A DNA stretch of 64,000 nt from Rhizobium cauense (GCF_019511525.1 NZ_JAEUAT010000001.1:496001-560000); one strand, 5' to 3'; shown: positions 45,779 through 55,863, numbered from the stretch's first letter. Translations and numbers: made by a program. The notes: generated by a model not told the origin, from the letters alone.

Positions 45779-46566
45779 TTGTTTCTCTTTTCAAAACTCG
45801 TCTGGGTGTTCGGCCAGCCCTTGTCGCTCGCTTTTCTTTTCGTCGTGCTTGCCCTGGTAGCAGGCCTTGTCCGCTGGCGCGCAACAAGCCTCGTTTCATC
45901 GGCAGCTGCGGGCCTCATCCTGTTCGTCACGCTTTACACGACCACCGGCAACTACCTTCTCCAGGGTCTGGAGGACCGTTTTGCCAAGCCTCAGGATCCG
46001 GCGGATCTGCAGTGCATAATCGTGCTCGGCGGCGCTTTCGAGAATGAGGTGAATACCGCCCGCCACGGCATCGAGCTCAATGCCGGCGCGCCGATCGTTT
46101 TGTTGAAGCGGTGCGGCTGGCGCAGAAATATCCGCAGGCTCGCATCCTGATTTCAGGCGGCGACGGATCGATCTCCGGGGTCTATGAAGGCGACGCGGTG
46201 ATTTCAGCGCGCTTCTTTCCGATGTTCGGAATCGACCGGGAGCGCCTGGTCGAAGAGACGACCTCGCGAACAACCTTCGAGAACGCCATGAACACCAAGG
46301 AACTCCTTGCAGGCCAAGGGCTTTCGAACTGCCTGTTGATCACCTCGGGCTATCACATGCCGCGGTCGGTCGGCATCTTCCGCAAGCTTGGCATCGAGAT
46401 CATACCGTGGCCGACGGACTACCGAACGGACGGACGGGAGGGGCTTGGTCTCGATTTCACGCAGCCGAGCCGCAATTCCCAGAACCTAGCGACGGCGATC
46501 CGCGAATGGTTCGGGCTCGTCGGCTACTACCTTGCCGGTCGCACGTCTGAACTCTACCCCGGCTGA
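45779..46566 (+). pseudogene. YdcF/DUF218-type membrane protein, frameshifted
   Basis: Two frames together make a normal YdcF-like protein. The first (45779-46150) has two membrane helices and the start of the DUF218 domain (QCIIVLGGAFENEVN); the second (to 46566) continues with RLAQKYPQARILISGGDGSISG and LLITSGYHMPRSVGIFRKLG. The break is near 46086-46092, where GGCGCG-CCGATCG would restore the expected AADRFVEAVRLAQ if one G were added. This means either a recent mutation or a single-base sequence error. Intact members act on cell-envelope or vancomycin-type sensitivity, but the role is poorly defined. Confidence 0.85.
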
Positions 46567-46571
46567 GCGAG

Positions 46572-47054
46572 CTACTTCTTGGAGATCGTCACAAACTTGG
46601 TGCCGCGCACACGAGCCGTGACGACACATGGCTCCTTCTCCCTGTCGGCATCCGGGCGATCGCAGAAGCGAGGGTGCATTTTCATCGCAAGCACCATGTT
46701 GCCGAAGCGCTTCACGAAATCATAGCCATAGATCTGGGCGGTCGCGATCATGAAATAGCCGCCCTCGGCGACCTGCAGATAGAAATTGTAGGTGCAACCG
46801 TCGTCATTGCACTGCGGCCCCTTTTCGCCGTCGCAAGTCAACTCGCCCTCGTTGACGACGGCGTCGATAAGGCCGTCATTGTTGATATCCTGGCGGATGA
46901 CGTAGCTGTCCGAAAATTCGGCCTTGGTGCACTGTTCCTGAAAGTGCTTCTTCTCATAGATCTCCGGGTCCGAGATAAGAGATTGTTGGGCAAAAGCCGC
47001 GACCGGCGCGGCGAGCAGCACGGCAATGTTCAAAGCGATCAGGAGCGTTTTCAC
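46572..47054 (-). CDS. Secreted protein with EF-hand-like loop
   Basis: A 160-residue protein with a signal peptide (MKTLLIALNIAVLLAAPVAAFA). The mature part contains DINNDGLIDAVV, a D-x-N-x-D-G-x-x-D calcium-loop pattern, plus six cysteines (for example GEKGPQCNDDGCTY and HPRFCDRP) that could form disulfides. No family was recognised. It ends 6 bases from the stop of the YdcF-like gene, convergent with it. Confidence 0.7.
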   Translation of the reverse strand: MKTLLIALNIAVLLAAPVAAFAQQSLISDPEIYEKKHFQEQCTKAEFSDSYVIRQDINNDGLIDAVVNEGELTCDGEKGPQCNDDGCTYNFYLQVAEGGYFMIATAQIYGYDFVKRFGNMVLAMKMHPRFCDRPDADREKEPCVVTARVRGTKFVTISKK

Positions 47055-47179
47055 GAGGGACTTCTCTTTTGGTCGGATAAGGACGCTGTTGGCCGCGCAG
47101 TTTGCATGATCCGCCTTGCGCCGCCCTTGCCGCCGTGATTCATACTTTGCAAAGATACACGTCGGTTCTGGAGGACTGA

Positions 47180-47815
47180 ATGCCGCCGTTCGTCTACCTG
47201 GATTATGCCGGCGTCGCGCTCTTTGCGGCGACAGGCGGGCTTGCAGCCTCGCGTAAGCAGCTCGACCTGATCGGTTTCCTCTTTTTCGCGTTTGTCACCG
47301 GGACAGGCGGCGGCACGGTGCGCGACATCATCCTGGGCCGCGTACCGGTGTTCTGGGTTCTGAACCCGGTCTATGTCCTCATCTGCTGCATCGTCGGTAT
47401 CCTGGTGTTTTTTACCGCCCACCTGGTCGAGTCGCGCTATCGCTGGCTGATCTGGCTCGATGCCGTCGGGCTCTCCGCCTATTGCGTGATGGGTGCAGCA
47501 AAGGGCCTTGCCGCCACGGGTTCGCCGATCATCGCCATCGTGACAGGCACACTGACGGCGACCTTCGGCGGCATCCTCCGTGATCTCCTGGCGAATGAGC
47601 CGTCGGTTCTGTTGCGGCCAGAAATCTACATCACCGCCGCGCTCATAGGGGGCGGTATCTTTACGGCTGCCAATGCCCTAGACCTGCCGCTCTACGCAGC
47701 CTCCGCTATCGGAGTCATCGCGGCGTTCTCCGTGCGTGGCGGCGCGCTCTATTTCGGCTGGACCTTTCCAACCTACAAGGCCAAGCCCGGTCGGCATCCC
47801 GACGATGTAATGTGA
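47180..47815 (+). CDS. TRIC/UPF0126 family cation channel
   Basis: A 211-residue membrane protein with seven predicted helices in two UPF0126 repeats. Each repeat has the glycine-rich loop TGTGGGTVRDIILGR and TATFGGILRDLLAN. Bacterial TRIC homologues form trimeric monovalent-cation channels. The motif positions and length match the family. It is convergent with irr, the stops being 2 bases apart. Confidence 0.9.
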   Translation: MPPFVYLDYAGVALFAATGGLAASRKQLDLIGFLFFAFVTGTGGGTVRDIILGRVPVFWVLNPVYVLICCIVGILVFFTAHLVESRYRWLIWLDAVGLSAYCVMGAAKGLAATGSPIIAIVTGTLTATFGGILRDLLANEPSVLLRPEIYITAALIGGGIFTAANALDLPLYAASAIGVIAAFSVRGGALYFGWTFPTYKAKPGRHPDDVM

Positions 47816-47817
47816 AA

Positions 47818-48237
47818 TCAGCGCCGCTTGGGACGCAGGCGGATCACCACGTCGACGTGGGCGATTTCGAGACCTTCCGGCGGCTCTGGCAAATTGCCGA
47901 TTGTCAGATTGCTGACCGGAATATCGAGCACATCATTTTCGCCTTCGATGAAGAAGTGATGATGGTCGGAGACGTTGGTGTCGAAATACGTCTTGGCGCT
48001 TTCGACCGCGAGAACGCGGATCATGCCGGCTTCGGTGAATTGGTGCAGCGTGTTGTAGACGGTTGCCAACGATACCGGCACGCCCGCCTGCACGGCCTCT
48101 TCGTGGAGTTCTTCAACCGTCAGGTGCCGATCACCCTTGGCAAACAGCAGATCACCCAGCGCGACGCGCTGCCGCGTCGGACGCAGCCCAGCGTCTCTCA
48201 GCCGTACCTCAATGGTAAGCGGGGCTTCTGCCGCCAT
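47818..48237 (-). CDS. irr: Irr, Fur-family iron response regulator
   Basis: A 139-residue Fur-superfamily regulator with a winged helix (TVEELHEEAVQAGVPVSLATVYNTLHQFTEAGMI) and the HHH metal/heme-binding segment in NVSDHHHFFIEG. Irr represses or activates iron genes in rhizobia when iron is low. No N-terminal GCPWHD heme motif is seen, as in Rhizobium and Sinorhizobium rather than Bradyrhizobium. Its position divergent from fabA is the conserved rhizobial arrangement. The ATG at 48237 has GGAG upstream. Confidence 0.93.
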   Translation of the reverse strand: MAAEAPLTIEVRLRDAGLRPTRQRVALGDLLFAKGDRHLTVEELHEEAVQAGVPVSLATVYNTLHQFTEAGMIRVLAVESAKTYFDTNVSDHHHFFIEGENDVLDIPVSNLTIGNLPEPPEGLEIAHVDVVIRLRPKRR

Positions 48238-48542
48238 CCGACAAACTCCGGTTAATCTAGCGTCAAGCAATCAGGTTTCATTAGCCATATAACTTTTGCG
48301 CAAAAGTGTTTCAATAGTTTCAATGGGGACAAAGAATGCAAAAGTGCCGCAAAATCGGGCTTTTGGCGCAATTAGTGCTGGCCGGGGGCTTGGCCTTCCT
48401 GTATGCGACCACCAGATAAGGCGCGCAGCCGGTCCTTCGAAGGTGGGTGAAGCTCTCAGTCATGCTTATGCTTCATTTTCCGCTGAACTTGGACTAAACG
48501 TTCACATCCATCGGCATAGCGGCGGGGGGAATTAGAGTTTTC
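48238..48542. other. Divergent irr/fabA promoter region
   Basis: About 305 bases with no convincing gene. It should hold the promoters of irr (leftward) and fabABI (rightward). ACTTTTGCGCAAAAGT (48292-48307) is a perfect 16-bp palindrome, and its core GCAAAAGTG recurs near 48340. An AT-rich patch around 48275-48320 is a likely promoter. Confidence 0.6.
48292..48307. promoter_or_regulatory. Candidate operator between irr and fabA
   Basis: The perfect palindrome ACTTTTGCGCAAAAGT sits 55 bases before the irr start and 236 before fabA. A single half-site copy (GCAAAAGTG) follows about 40 bases downstream. Irr, which often regulates itself, or a fatty-acid regulator could bind it. Confidence 0.5.
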
Positions 48543-49058
48543 ATGGCGACGAAACAATCCAGCTTCAACTACGAGGAAATTCTGGCCTGCGGCCGCGGCG
48601 AACTGTTCGGCCCCGGCAATGCACAGCTTCCGCTTCCGCCGATGTTGATGGTTCATCGCATTACAGACATCTCCGAAACGGGCGGCGCCTTCGACAAGGG
48701 CTATATCCGCGCCGAGTACGACGTGAAGCCTGACGACTGGTATTTTCCCTGCCACTTCCAGGGCAACCCGATTATGCCCGGCTGCCTTGGCCTTGATGGC
48801 ATGTGGCAACTGACCGGCTTCTTCCTCGGCTGGCTTGGCGAGCCCGGGCGCGGCATGGCGCTTTCAACCGGCGAAGTGAAGTTCAAGGGCATGATCCGGC
48901 CGACGACGAAGCTCCTCGAATACGGCATCGATTTCAAGCGCGTCATGCGCGGCCGCCTTGTTCTCGGCACCGCGGATGGCTGGCTGAAGGCTGACGGCGA
49001 AACCATCTACCAGGCCACCGACCTGCGCGTCGGCCTGTCCAAGGACAAAGAAGCCTGA
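48543..49058 (+). CDS. fabA: 3-Hydroxydecanoyl-ACP dehydratase/isomerase
   Basis: A 171-residue FabA with active-site His and Asp in [20 protein letters not shown] (H71, D85). It dehydrates 3-hydroxydecanoyl-ACP and isomerises the product to cis-3-decenoyl-ACP, starting anaerobic unsaturated fatty acid synthesis. It heads the fabA-fabB-fabI operon. Confidence 0.96.
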   Translation: MATKQSSFNYEEILACGRGELFGPGNAQLPLPPMLMVHRITDISETGGAFDKGYIRAEYDVKPDDWYFPCHFQGNPIMPGCLGLDGMWQLTGFFLGWLGEPGRGMALSTGEVKFKGMIRPTTKLLEYGIDFKRVMRGRLVLGTADGWLKADGETIYQATDLRVGLSKDKEA

Positions 49059-49116
49059 TTGCGCCGGGCATCCATGCCCGGCTTTCCAAGTTAGAAAAAC
49101 GAAAAGGTCGAAACAC

Positions 49117-50340
49117 ATGAGACGGGTAGTTGTCACGGGTCTGGGTGTTGTTTCCTCGATCGGCAATGATGCCGCCGAGGTCACTGCGTCGCTGCGCGAT
49201 GCCAAGTCCGGCATTTCCTTCTCCAACGATTTTGCCGAGCACGGCTTCAAGTGCCAGGTCTGGGGTCGCCCTTCGCTGGATCCGACCGATCTGGTCGATC
49301 GCCGCGCCATGCGCTTCCTCTCCCAGGGCGGCGCGTGGAACCATGTCGCGATGAAGCAGGCGATCGCAGATTCCGGCCTGGAAGAAAGCGATATCAGCAA
49401 CAACGAGCGCACCGGCATCATCATGGGTTCCGGCGGTCCGTCGACCCGCACGCTGATCGAAGCCGCCGAGATCACCATCAAGAACAACAGCCCGAAGCGC
49501 ATCGGCCCGTTCGCCGTGCCGAAGGCGATGTCTTCGACCGCATCGGCGACGCTCGCCACGTGGTTCAAGATCCACGGCGTCAACTATTCGATCTCGTCAG
49601 CCTGCTCGACCTCCGCGCATTGCATCGGCAATGCCGCCGAGATGATCCAGTGGGGCAAGCAGGACATCATGTTCGCCGGCGGCCACGAAGACCTCGACTG
49701 GACGATGTCGAACCTGTTCGACGCCATGGGCGCCATGTCGTCGAAGTACAACGATACGCCCGAAACGGCTTCGCGTGCCTATGACGCCACCCGCGACGGC
49801 TTCGTGATTGCCGGCGGCGCAGGCGTGCTGGTTCTGGAAGAGCTGGAGCATGCCAAGGCGCGCGGCGCCAAGATCTACGCAGAAATCGTCGGCTACGGCG
49901 CGACCTCCGACGGCTATGACATGGTTGCTCCGTCGGGTGAAGGCGCGATCCGCTGCATGCGCCAGGCGCTCGCAACGGTTAAGGGCGATGTCGACTACGT
50001 CAACACGCACGGCACCTCGACGCCGGTCGGCGACAGCAAGGAAATCAGCGCGATCCGCGAAGTCTTCGGCGACAGGATCCCGCACATCCAGTCCACCAAG
50101 TCGCTGACGGGCCACTCGCTGGGCGCTGCCGGTGTTCAGGAATCGATCTACTCGCTGCTCATGATGCAGGCCGGCTTTATCGGCGAGAGCGCCCACATCA
50201 CCGAGCTCGACCCGGAATTCGACGGCGTTCCGATCGTTCGCAAGCGTATCGACGACGCCAAGATCGACATCGCGCTTTCCAACTCCTTCGGCTTTGGCGG
50301 CACCAACGCCACGCTCGTCTTCCAGCGCTACAACGGATAA
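49117..50340 (+). CDS. fabB: Beta-ketoacyl-ACP synthase I
   Basis: A 407-residue KAS I with catalytic Cys in [10 protein letters not shown] (C163) and the two His residues in NTHGTST (H298) and TGHSLGAAG (H333). It extends the cis-3-decenoyl chain made by FabA. It lies 58 bases after fabA; an A-rich stretch stands before its ATG. Confidence 0.96.
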   Translation: MRRVVVTGLGVVSSIGNDAAEVTASLRDAKSGISFSNDFAEHGFKCQVWGRPSLDPTDLVDRRAMRFLSQGGAWNHVAMKQAIADSGLEESDISNNERTGIIMGSGGPSTRTLIEAAEITIKNNSPKRIGPFAVPKAMSSTASATLATWFKIHGVNYSISSACSTSAHCIGNAAEMIQWGKQDIMFAGGHEDLDWTMSNLFDAMGAMSSKYNDTPETASRAYDATRDGFVIAGGAGVLVLEELEHAKARGAKIYAEIVGYGATSDGYDMVAPSGEGAIRCMRQALATVKGDVDYVNTHGTSTPVGDSKEISAIREVFGDRIPHIQSTKSLTGHSLGAAGVQESIYSLLMMQAGFIGESAHITELDPEFDGVPIVRKRIDDAKIDIALSNSFGFGGTNATLVFQRYNG

Positions 50341-50344
50341 TAAT

Positions 50345-51151
50345 ATGACTGGAATTATGCAGGGTAAGCGCGGCCTCATCATGGGTGTCGCGAACAACCA
50401 TTCGATCGCCTGGGGAATTTCCAAGGCACTAGCCGCACAGGGCGCCGAGCTTGCGTTCACCTACCAGGGCGATGCGCTCGGCAAGCGCGTCAAGCCGTTG
50501 GCGGCAGAGGTTGGTTCGGACTTCCTGCTGCCGTGCGACGTCGAAGATATCGCGTCGGTCGATACCGTCGTCGACGCAATCAAGGAACGCTGGGGCAGCC
50601 TCGATTTCATCGTTCACGCCATCGGATTCTCCGACAAGAGCGAATTGAAAGGCCTCTACGCCGATACGACGCGCGACAACTTCAGCCGCACGATGGTGAT
50701 CTCCTGTTTCTCCTTCACGGAAATCGCCAACCGTTGCGCACCGCTGATGAATGCGGGTGGTTCGATGCTGACGCTGACCTATAACGGCTCGACGCGTGTC
50801 ATCCCGAACTACAATGTCATGGGTGTTGCGAAGGCCGCCCTTGAGGCATCGGTGCGCTACCTGGCTGCGGATTACGGTCCGCGAGGTATTCGCGTCAACG
50901 CGATCTCCGCGGGTCCGATCCGGACGCTCGCCGGCGCCGGCATTTCCGATGCTCGTGCGATCCTGTCCTGGAACCAGCGTAATTCGCCGCTGCGCAAGAC
51001 CGTGACGATCGACCAGGTCGGCAATTCCGCCCTTTACCTCCTCTCGGACCTCTCCGCGGGTGTTACCGGCGAAATCCATTTCGTCGACGCCGGTTTCAAC
51101 ATCACGTCGATGCCGACGCTCGACGCGTTGCAAACGGCGGATGTCGAGTAG
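50345..51151 (+). CDS. fabI: Enoyl-ACP reductase (NADH)
   Basis: A 268-residue short-chain reductase. GVANNHSIAWGI is the nucleotide region and TYNGSTRVIPNYNVMGVAKAALE holds Tyr146, Tyr156 and Lys163, the same numbering as E. coli FabI. It makes the saturating reduction in each elongation cycle and is the target of triclosan-type inhibitors. Its start is four bases after the fabB stop. The fabA-fabB-fabI operon ends at a hairpin. Confidence 0.95.
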   Translation: MTGIMQGKRGLIMGVANNHSIAWGISKALAAQGAELAFTYQGDALGKRVKPLAAEVGSDFLLPCDVEDIASVDTVVDAIKERWGSLDFIVHAIGFSDKSELKGLYADTTRDNFSRTMVISCFSFTEIANRCAPLMNAGGSMLTLTYNGSTRVIPNYNVMGVAKAALEASVRYLAADYGPRGIRVNAISAGPIRTLAGAGISDARAILSWNQRNSPLRKTVTIDQVGNSALYLLSDLSAGVTGEIHFVDAGFNITSMPTLDALQTADVE

Positions 51152-51158
51152 TTCTCTC

Positions 51159-51184
51159 GGCGCCGGCCCTTCAAGGCCGGTGCC
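51159..51184. terminator. GC-rich hairpin after fabI
   Basis: GGCGCCGGCC (51159-51168) pairs with GGCCGGTGCC (51175-51184) with one G-T pair and a six-base loop. Neither side has a proper T run, so it may act as a weak or Rho-dependent terminator shared by fabI and the convergent GNAT gene. Confidence 0.5.
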
Positions 51185-51187
51185 GCC

Positions 51188-51988
51188 CTATGTTTGCTTG
51201 GATTCCACAGGACTGCGAAGATGATGCGTAAGCGTCATGAAGGGCTGCATGCTAAGCTTCTCGGCAACGCGAATTGATGCGCTGTTGTCGGCGCTGACTT
51301 GATAGCGCGAGAGCAGGCTTCTTATGGCGAGTTCAGCCAGAGCCGTGCGGACGACCTTGCCCGCGAGACCTCGGCCACGCGAATTCTCAGCGGTAAAGAC
51401 GCCGCCAATCTCCCAGACCGCCCCATAGTTCCGGAAGACGAAGCAGAGTGATTGCGGCTGGTCCTTTGGGCCAAGGATGCACACAAAAACCTCACCAGCA
51501 TCGAGTAGAGCTTGCAGCCAGCTGCGGGCATGCCCCTGCTTCTCGAATATGTCCAGAACAGCGCTGCCGGGTGTGGCGGTGACAGCCACATCGACATCGC
51601 GCTCGACTTGGCCCTTGCCGGTGTAGGATAGATAGCAAGCTTTCTGCTCTGTTGCGTAGCGCTTTGCAATCACGAGCCGGTCGGCGTCGTTCGCGACCTT
51701 GAACACAACACCGACATTCTCCGGCACATGCTCAAGAAGTCGCTCCGTAAGGGTCGGAGCGTCGCTTGAGATAAAAGCGACCCAATCCGCCTCGGCATAA
51801 GCGTCCCGATCATACGGACTGACGGAAACCTTGAGGAGCACAAGACATGCCGAGCCGACTCGATCCGAGACGCGATGCGCAATCGTATCTTCGGGGAAGA
51901 GTGATAGCTGCTTCAGCAGCACGATATTGCGCAGAAGCTGCCGCTCAAGGTGAAGGGCAGTGTCATGATGACGCTCTGAAACAAGCAA
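51188..51988 (-). CDS. GNAT-family N-acetyltransferase
   Basis: A 266-residue acetyltransferase with an N-terminal extension. The CoA-binding motif A is ENSRGRGLAGKVVRTALAELA, followed by QVSADNSASIRVAEKLSM, a classical GNAT motif B. The first 130 residues do not match anything I recognise and may give substrate choice. No ribosome site is striking. The gene lies between fabI and the rsmC-like gene and has no obvious operon partner. Confidence 0.8.
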   Translation of the reverse strand: MLVSERHHDTALHLERQLLRNIVLLKQLSLFPEDTIAHRVSDRVGSACLVLLKVSVSPYDRDAYAEADWVAFISSDAPTLTERLLEHVPENVGVVFKVANDADRLVIAKRYATEQKACYLSYTGKGQVERDVDVAVTATPGSAVLDIFEKQGHARSWLQALLDAGEVFVCILGPKDQPQSLCFVFRNYGAVWEIGGVFTAENSRGRGLAGKVVRTALAELAIRSLLSRYQVSADNSASIRVAEKLSMQPFMTLTHHLRSPVESKQT

Positions 51989-52030
51989 GGCGACCTCGGA
52001 CGCGAATGTGCGGACGAGGTACCCTAGGCC

Positions 52031-53047
52031 TTATTTCTTCGCCCACAAGACCTTGAAGCGGGCGTTGCGGCAGGTTTCGCCGCTTTCGCGGAAGCTGGCG
52101 GCAAGCACTGGCTCGTAAGGTAATCCGCGATTGGCGACGAGAAGCAGGCGTCCCCCGCCTCGCAGGGATGAGGCTGCGGTCTTGATCATCGCCTGGCCGA
52201 GCGACGGCTCCGCGGCATGCCCTTCGTGGAACGGCGGGTTCATGACGATGAGATCGTACTTGTCCTTGACTGGCTCGCTGGCAAGATCGTGCCAGGAGAA
52301 GCGCGCGGGCACGTCAGGGCAATTCTCCTCCAGGTTGGCCTTCGCCGCCTCCAGTGCCGCGTAGTTGGCCTCATAGAGATCAAGGCGGCTGACGCCCGGA
52401 GACCGCCGCGCCAACTCGACGGAGAGATACCCCCAACCAGCGCCGAAATCGGCGACGTCACCGGTGAAATCTGCAGGCAGGCGCGAGGCAAGAAGCTCGG
52501 AGCCGTCGTCGATGCGGTCGTGCGAGAACATGCCGGCTGCAGCCACGAAGCGACCATCGACGCGTACGGGCGGCTTGGCAAACTTGCCGACAATCTCGCT
52601 GACATCGGCCGGGCGGCCAAACCACAGGGCGACGCCGTGATACTTCGGCATGTGCTCGATCTCGAGGCCGAAGCCTTCCATGCGCTTGCGAAGCGACTGG
52701 ATGCCATCCTCCTTGCCGCCGGCGATGACGATCAAGCCACCCGCCTTCACGCGCTGAAGCGCGGCGGCGATATTGGCTTCGTTCTCGCCCTTGTGCTTGT
52801 TGCAGAGGACCAGCGCTGCATCGTAGTCCTCGCCTTCGATCTCTGGCGTGGTTTCGATGCGCTGGGACAGAAGCTGCCTATAGAGTGTCCGGAAGCCCTG
52901 TACGGCGCTCAGCGAGGCCGTGAACCCCTCCGGCAGGGCGAAGCCTGCCTCGGCGCCGAGGAAGAGGACGCGCTCGCCCTCGCCCGGCGCATCGACGGTG
53001 CCGCTGGCGAACGGGTGAAACAGGGTCTTCAGGGTTTCGCGGCTCAT
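52031..53047 (-). CDS. RsmC/RlmG-like rRNA methyltransferase
   Basis: A 338-residue protein with an N-terminal degenerate domain and a C-terminal SAM-methyltransferase domain. VADFGAGWGYLSVELARR is motif I, and DLIVMNPPFHEG is the NPPF motif of guanine N2-methyltransferases such as RsmC, which makes m2G in 16S rRNA. RlmG is of similar layout, so the exact target is not certain. The ATG at 53047 gives the usual RsmC length. Confidence 0.85.
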   Translation of the reverse strand: MSRETLKTLFHPFASGTVDAPGEGERVLFLGAEAGFALPEGFTASLSAVQGFRTLYRQLLSQRIETTPEIEGEDYDAALVLCNKHKGENEANIAAALQRVKAGGLIVIAGGKEDGIQSLRKRMEGFGLEIEHMPKYHGVALWFGRPADVSEIVGKFAKPPVRVDGRFVAAAGMFSHDRIDDGSELLASRLPADFTGDVADFGAGWGYLSVELARRSPGVSRLDLYEANYAALEAAKANLEENCPDVPARFSWHDLASEPVKDKYDLIVMNPPFHEGHAAEPSLGQAMIKTAASSLRGGGRLLLVANRGLPYEPVLAASFRESGETCRNARFKVLWAKK

Positions 53048-53070
53048 GATCTCTTCTCGCCTTCGGATGC

Positions 53071-53099
53071 AAAAAGGGCGCGGGAAAACTCCCACGCCC
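53071..53099 (-). terminator. Intrinsic terminator of pnp
   Basis: Read leftward, GGGCGTGGGA (53099-53090) pairs with TCCCGCGCCC (53085-53076) using one G-U pair, around a TTTT-type loop, and is followed by TTTTTG. It lies 24 bases past the pnp stop. Confidence 0.82.
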
Positions 53100-53122
53100 T
53101 CGAATGGTTTGAAAGGCGCGGC

Positions 53123-55273
53123 TTACTCAGCCGCATCTTCCTTCTTCTTCTCGGACTTTTCAGCAGCCGGGAGTTCCTGGCCGGTTGCTTGATCGACAAC
53201 CTTCATCGACAGGCGAACCTTGCCGCGCTCGTCGAAACCGAGGAGCTTGACCCAGACCTTCTGGCCTTCCTTGACGACATCCTGCGTCTTGGCAACGCGC
53301 TCGGAAGCGAGCTGCGAGATGTGGACGAGGCCGTCGCGGGCGCCGAAGAAGTTGACGAACGCGCCGAAGTCGGCGGTCTTGACGACCGTTCCTTCGTAGA
53401 TCTGGCCAACTTCAGGCTCGGCAACGATCGAGTGGATCCACTTGCGGGCCGCTTCGATTTCCTTGCCGGACGAGGACGCGATCTTGACCGTGCCGTCGTC
53501 TTCGATGTTGATCTTCGCGCCGGTCTTTTCGACGATTTCGCGGATGACCTTGCCGCCGGAGCCGATGACTTCACGGATCTTGTCGACCGGGATGTTCATG
53601 ACTTCGATGCGCGGTGCGAATTCGCCGAGCTGGCCACGGCTCTCGGTGATGGCCTTGGCCATTTCGCCGAGGATGTGGGCGCGACCGCCCTTAGCCTGGC
53701 TGAGCGCAACCTTCATGATCTCTTCGGTGATACCGGCGATCTTGATGTCCATCTGCAGCGAGGTGATGCCGTCTGCGGTACCGGCAACCTTGAAGTCCAT
53801 GTCGCCGAGGTGGTCTTCGTCACCGAGGATGTCGGAGAGAACGGCGAAACGGTCGCCTTCGAGGATCAGACCCATGGCGATACCGGCAACCGGCTTGGCA
53901 AGCGGAACGCCTGCGTCCATGAGTGCCAGCGAGGTGCCGCAAACGGTTGCCATCGAGGACGAGCCGTTCGACTCGGTGATTTCGGAGACGACGCGCAGCG
54001 TGTAGGGGAACTGCTCAGGCGACGGCAGCATCGGGTGGATGGCGCGCCATGCAAGCTTGCCGTGACCGATTTCGCGGCGGCCCGGAGAACCCATGCGACC
54101 CGTCTCACCGACCGAGTAGGGCGGGAAGTTGTAGTGCAGCATGAAGTTTTCCTTGTACATGCCCGTCAAGGAATCGACGTACTGCTCGTCTTCGCCGGTG
54201 CCGAGCGTGGCAACGACGATGGCCTGGGTTTCACCGCGGGTGAAGAGGGCCGAACCGTGGGTGCGCGGCAGGAGGCCGACTTCCGAAACGATCGGACGAA
54301 CAGTCTCGAGGTCGCGGCCGTCGATGCGGCTCTTGGTGTCGAGGATGTTCCAACGAACGATCTTCGCCTGCAGGTGCTTGAAGATCGCGCCGACTTCTTC
54401 GGCCGTGTACTTGGCTTCGCCTTCTTCCGGCAGGAAGTGTGCCTTGACCTTCGCCTTGACGGCGTCGACGGCAGCGTAGCGTTCAGCCTTCTGCGTGTTC
54501 TTGTAGGCGGTGCGAAGCTCGGCTTCGAAATGCTTCAGCATTTCGCCTTCGAGTTCGGAGTAGTCTTCCGGCTGGAAGTCGCGCGGCTCCTTGGCAGCCA
54601 CTTCAGCGAGCTTGATGATCGCGTCGAGCACCGGCTGGAAGCCCTTGTGGCCGAACATGACGGCGCCGAGCATGACTTCTTCGTTGAGTTCCTTGGCTTC
54701 GGATTCGACCATCAGGACGGCATCGTGCGTACCGGCGACGACGAGGTCGAGAACCGATTCTTCCATCTCGTCGAGATGCGGGTTCAGAACGTATTCGCCG
54801 TTGATGTAGCCGACGCGGGCGCCGCCGACCGGGCCCATGAAGGGAACGCCTGATAGCGTCAGGGCAGCCGAGGTGGCAACCATCGACAGGATGTCCGGGT
54901 TGTTTTCGAGGTCATGCTGGATGACGGTGACGACGACCTGGGTGTCGTTCTTGTAGCCTTCCGGGAAGAGCGGGCGGATCGGGCGGTCGATCAGGCGGGA
55001 AACGAGGGTTTCGTTTTCCGACGGACGGCCTTCGCGCTTGAAATAGCCGCCGGGGATCTTGCCGGCTGCGTAGGTCTTTTCCTGGTAGTTGACGGTGAGC
55101 GGGAAGAAGTCCTGGCCCGGCTTCGGCGCCTTGGCGGAAACGACGGTCGCCAGAACGACGGTTTCGCCGTAGGTCGCGAGAACAGCGCCGTCAGCCTGAC
55201 GAGCGATCTTGCCGGTTTCGAGCTTCAGCGGGCGGCCTGCCCACTCGATTTCCACACTATGAGTATCGAACAT
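53123..55273 (-). CDS. pnp: Polynucleotide phosphorylase
   Basis: A 716-residue 3'-5' phosphorolytic exoribonuclease. Two RNase PH-like domains (about 1-230 and 320-540; [15 protein letters not shown] near 400) are joined by a helical linker, then a KH domain ([25 protein letters not shown]) and an S1 domain ([16 protein letters not shown]). It acts in mRNA decay. It follows rpsO, the usual rpsO-pnp order, after a 320-base region with a terminator. PNPase commonly regulates its own leader. Confidence 0.96.
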   Translation of the reverse strand: MFDTHSVEIEWAGRPLKLETGKIARQADGAVLATYGETVVLATVVSAKAPKPGQDFFPLTVNYQEKTYAAGKIPGGYFKREGRPSENETLVSRLIDRPIRPLFPEGYKNDTQVVVTVIQHDLENNPDILSMVATSAALTLSGVPFMGPVGGARVGYINGEYVLNPHLDEMEESVLDLVVAGTHDAVLMVESEAKELNEEVMLGAVMFGHKGFQPVLDAIIKLAEVAAKEPRDFQPEDYSELEGEMLKHFEAELRTAYKNTQKAERYAAVDAVKAKVKAHFLPEEGEAKYTAEEVGAIFKHLQAKIVRWNILDTKSRIDGRDLETVRPIVSEVGLLPRTHGSALFTRGETQAIVVATLGTGEDEQYVDSLTGMYKENFMLHYNFPPYSVGETGRMGSPGRREIGHGKLAWRAIHPMLPSPEQFPYTLRVVSEITESNGSSSMATVCGTSLALMDAGVPLAKPVAGIAMGLILEGDRFAVLSDILGDEDHLGDMDFKVAGTADGITSLQMDIKIAGITEEIMKVALSQAKGGRAHILGEMAKAITESRGQLGEFAPRIEVMNIPVDKIREVIGSGGKVIREIVEKTGAKINIEDDGTVKIASSSGKEIEAARKWIHSIVAEPEVGQIYEGTVVKTADFGAFVNFFGARDGLVHISQLASERVAKTQDVVKEGQKVWVKLLGFDERGKVRLSMKVVDQATGQELPAAEKSEKKKEDAAE

Positions 55274-55593
55274 ATGTCTTGTCTTCCTTCAATGCAGGAA
55301 CATGCGCCTCGCCTTCCACGGCACGGCGCACGGTCAACCGCAATCGGTGTGACGCATCATGGGCAAGACAACAGGAGGCTTTGCATCGACGGTCCCGGAA
55401 GAGACCGGGCCAAAGCCCCTCGAGCTCTGGCCGAAAGCATCCGGCAATCCTGCCCCATGACAGGTCAACGGTTGGTTTGGCAGAACCGGCCCATCCGGGG
55501 CTGCCGGGCAATCCGCCACGGGTGGCGGGTGGGGAAAGGTTCCCCGAAAAAATCCGGCGGGCGTCCCAAGGAGGAGCGCCCGCCGAAAAATTA
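55274..55593. other. rpsO-pnp intergenic region
   Basis: About 320 bases holding the rpsO terminator at the rpsO end and the pnp leader at the other. In other bacteria PNPase binds and processes a hairpin here to limit its own synthesis. A long GC-rich hairpin-prone stretch around 55390-55500 would fit, but I did not fold it. No gene was seen. Confidence 0.6.
55546..55590 (-). terminator. Intrinsic terminator after rpsO
   Basis: Read leftward just past the rpsO stop, CGGCGGGCG (55585-55577) pairs with CGCCCGCCG (55563-55555) around a short loop and is followed by TTTTTTC. This could end rpsO transcripts, with read-through into pnp. Confidence 0.85.
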
Positions 55594-55863
55594 TTAGCGG
55601 CGGATACCCAGGCTGCCAATCAGCTTGGTGTAGCGGCCTTCGTCCTTCTTCTTGAGATAGTCAAGAAGCGAGCGGCGGCTGGAAACCATCGTCAGCAGAC
55701 CACGGCGGGAATGGTTATCCTTCTTGTGGTCCTTGAAGTGGCCGGTCAGGTTGTTGATACGCTCGGTCAGGATGGCAACCTGAACTTCCGGAGAACCGGT
55801 GTCGCCTTCGAACGTTGCGTATTCCTTGATAAGAGCCGTCTTGCGCTCAGCAGTAATCGACAT
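55594..55863 (-). CDS. rpsO: 30S ribosomal protein S15
   Basis: An 89-residue S15 with the family core [36 protein letters not shown] and [11 protein letters not shown]. It binds 16S rRNA early in assembly. The ATG at 55863 follows AAGGAA. The gene is between an alpha/beta hydrolase gene and pnp. Confidence 0.97.
   Translation of the reverse strand: MSITAERKTALIKEYATFEGDTGSPEVQVAILTERINNLTGHFKDHKKDNHSRRGLLTMVSSRRSLLDYLKKKDEGRYTKLIGSLGIRR

Noticed and set aside
52217..54853. 878-codon open frame on the plus strand opposite pnp
   Set aside because: The minus strand encodes full-length PNPase with KH and S1 domains; the antisense frame is low in recognisable structure and is a codon-bias shadow.
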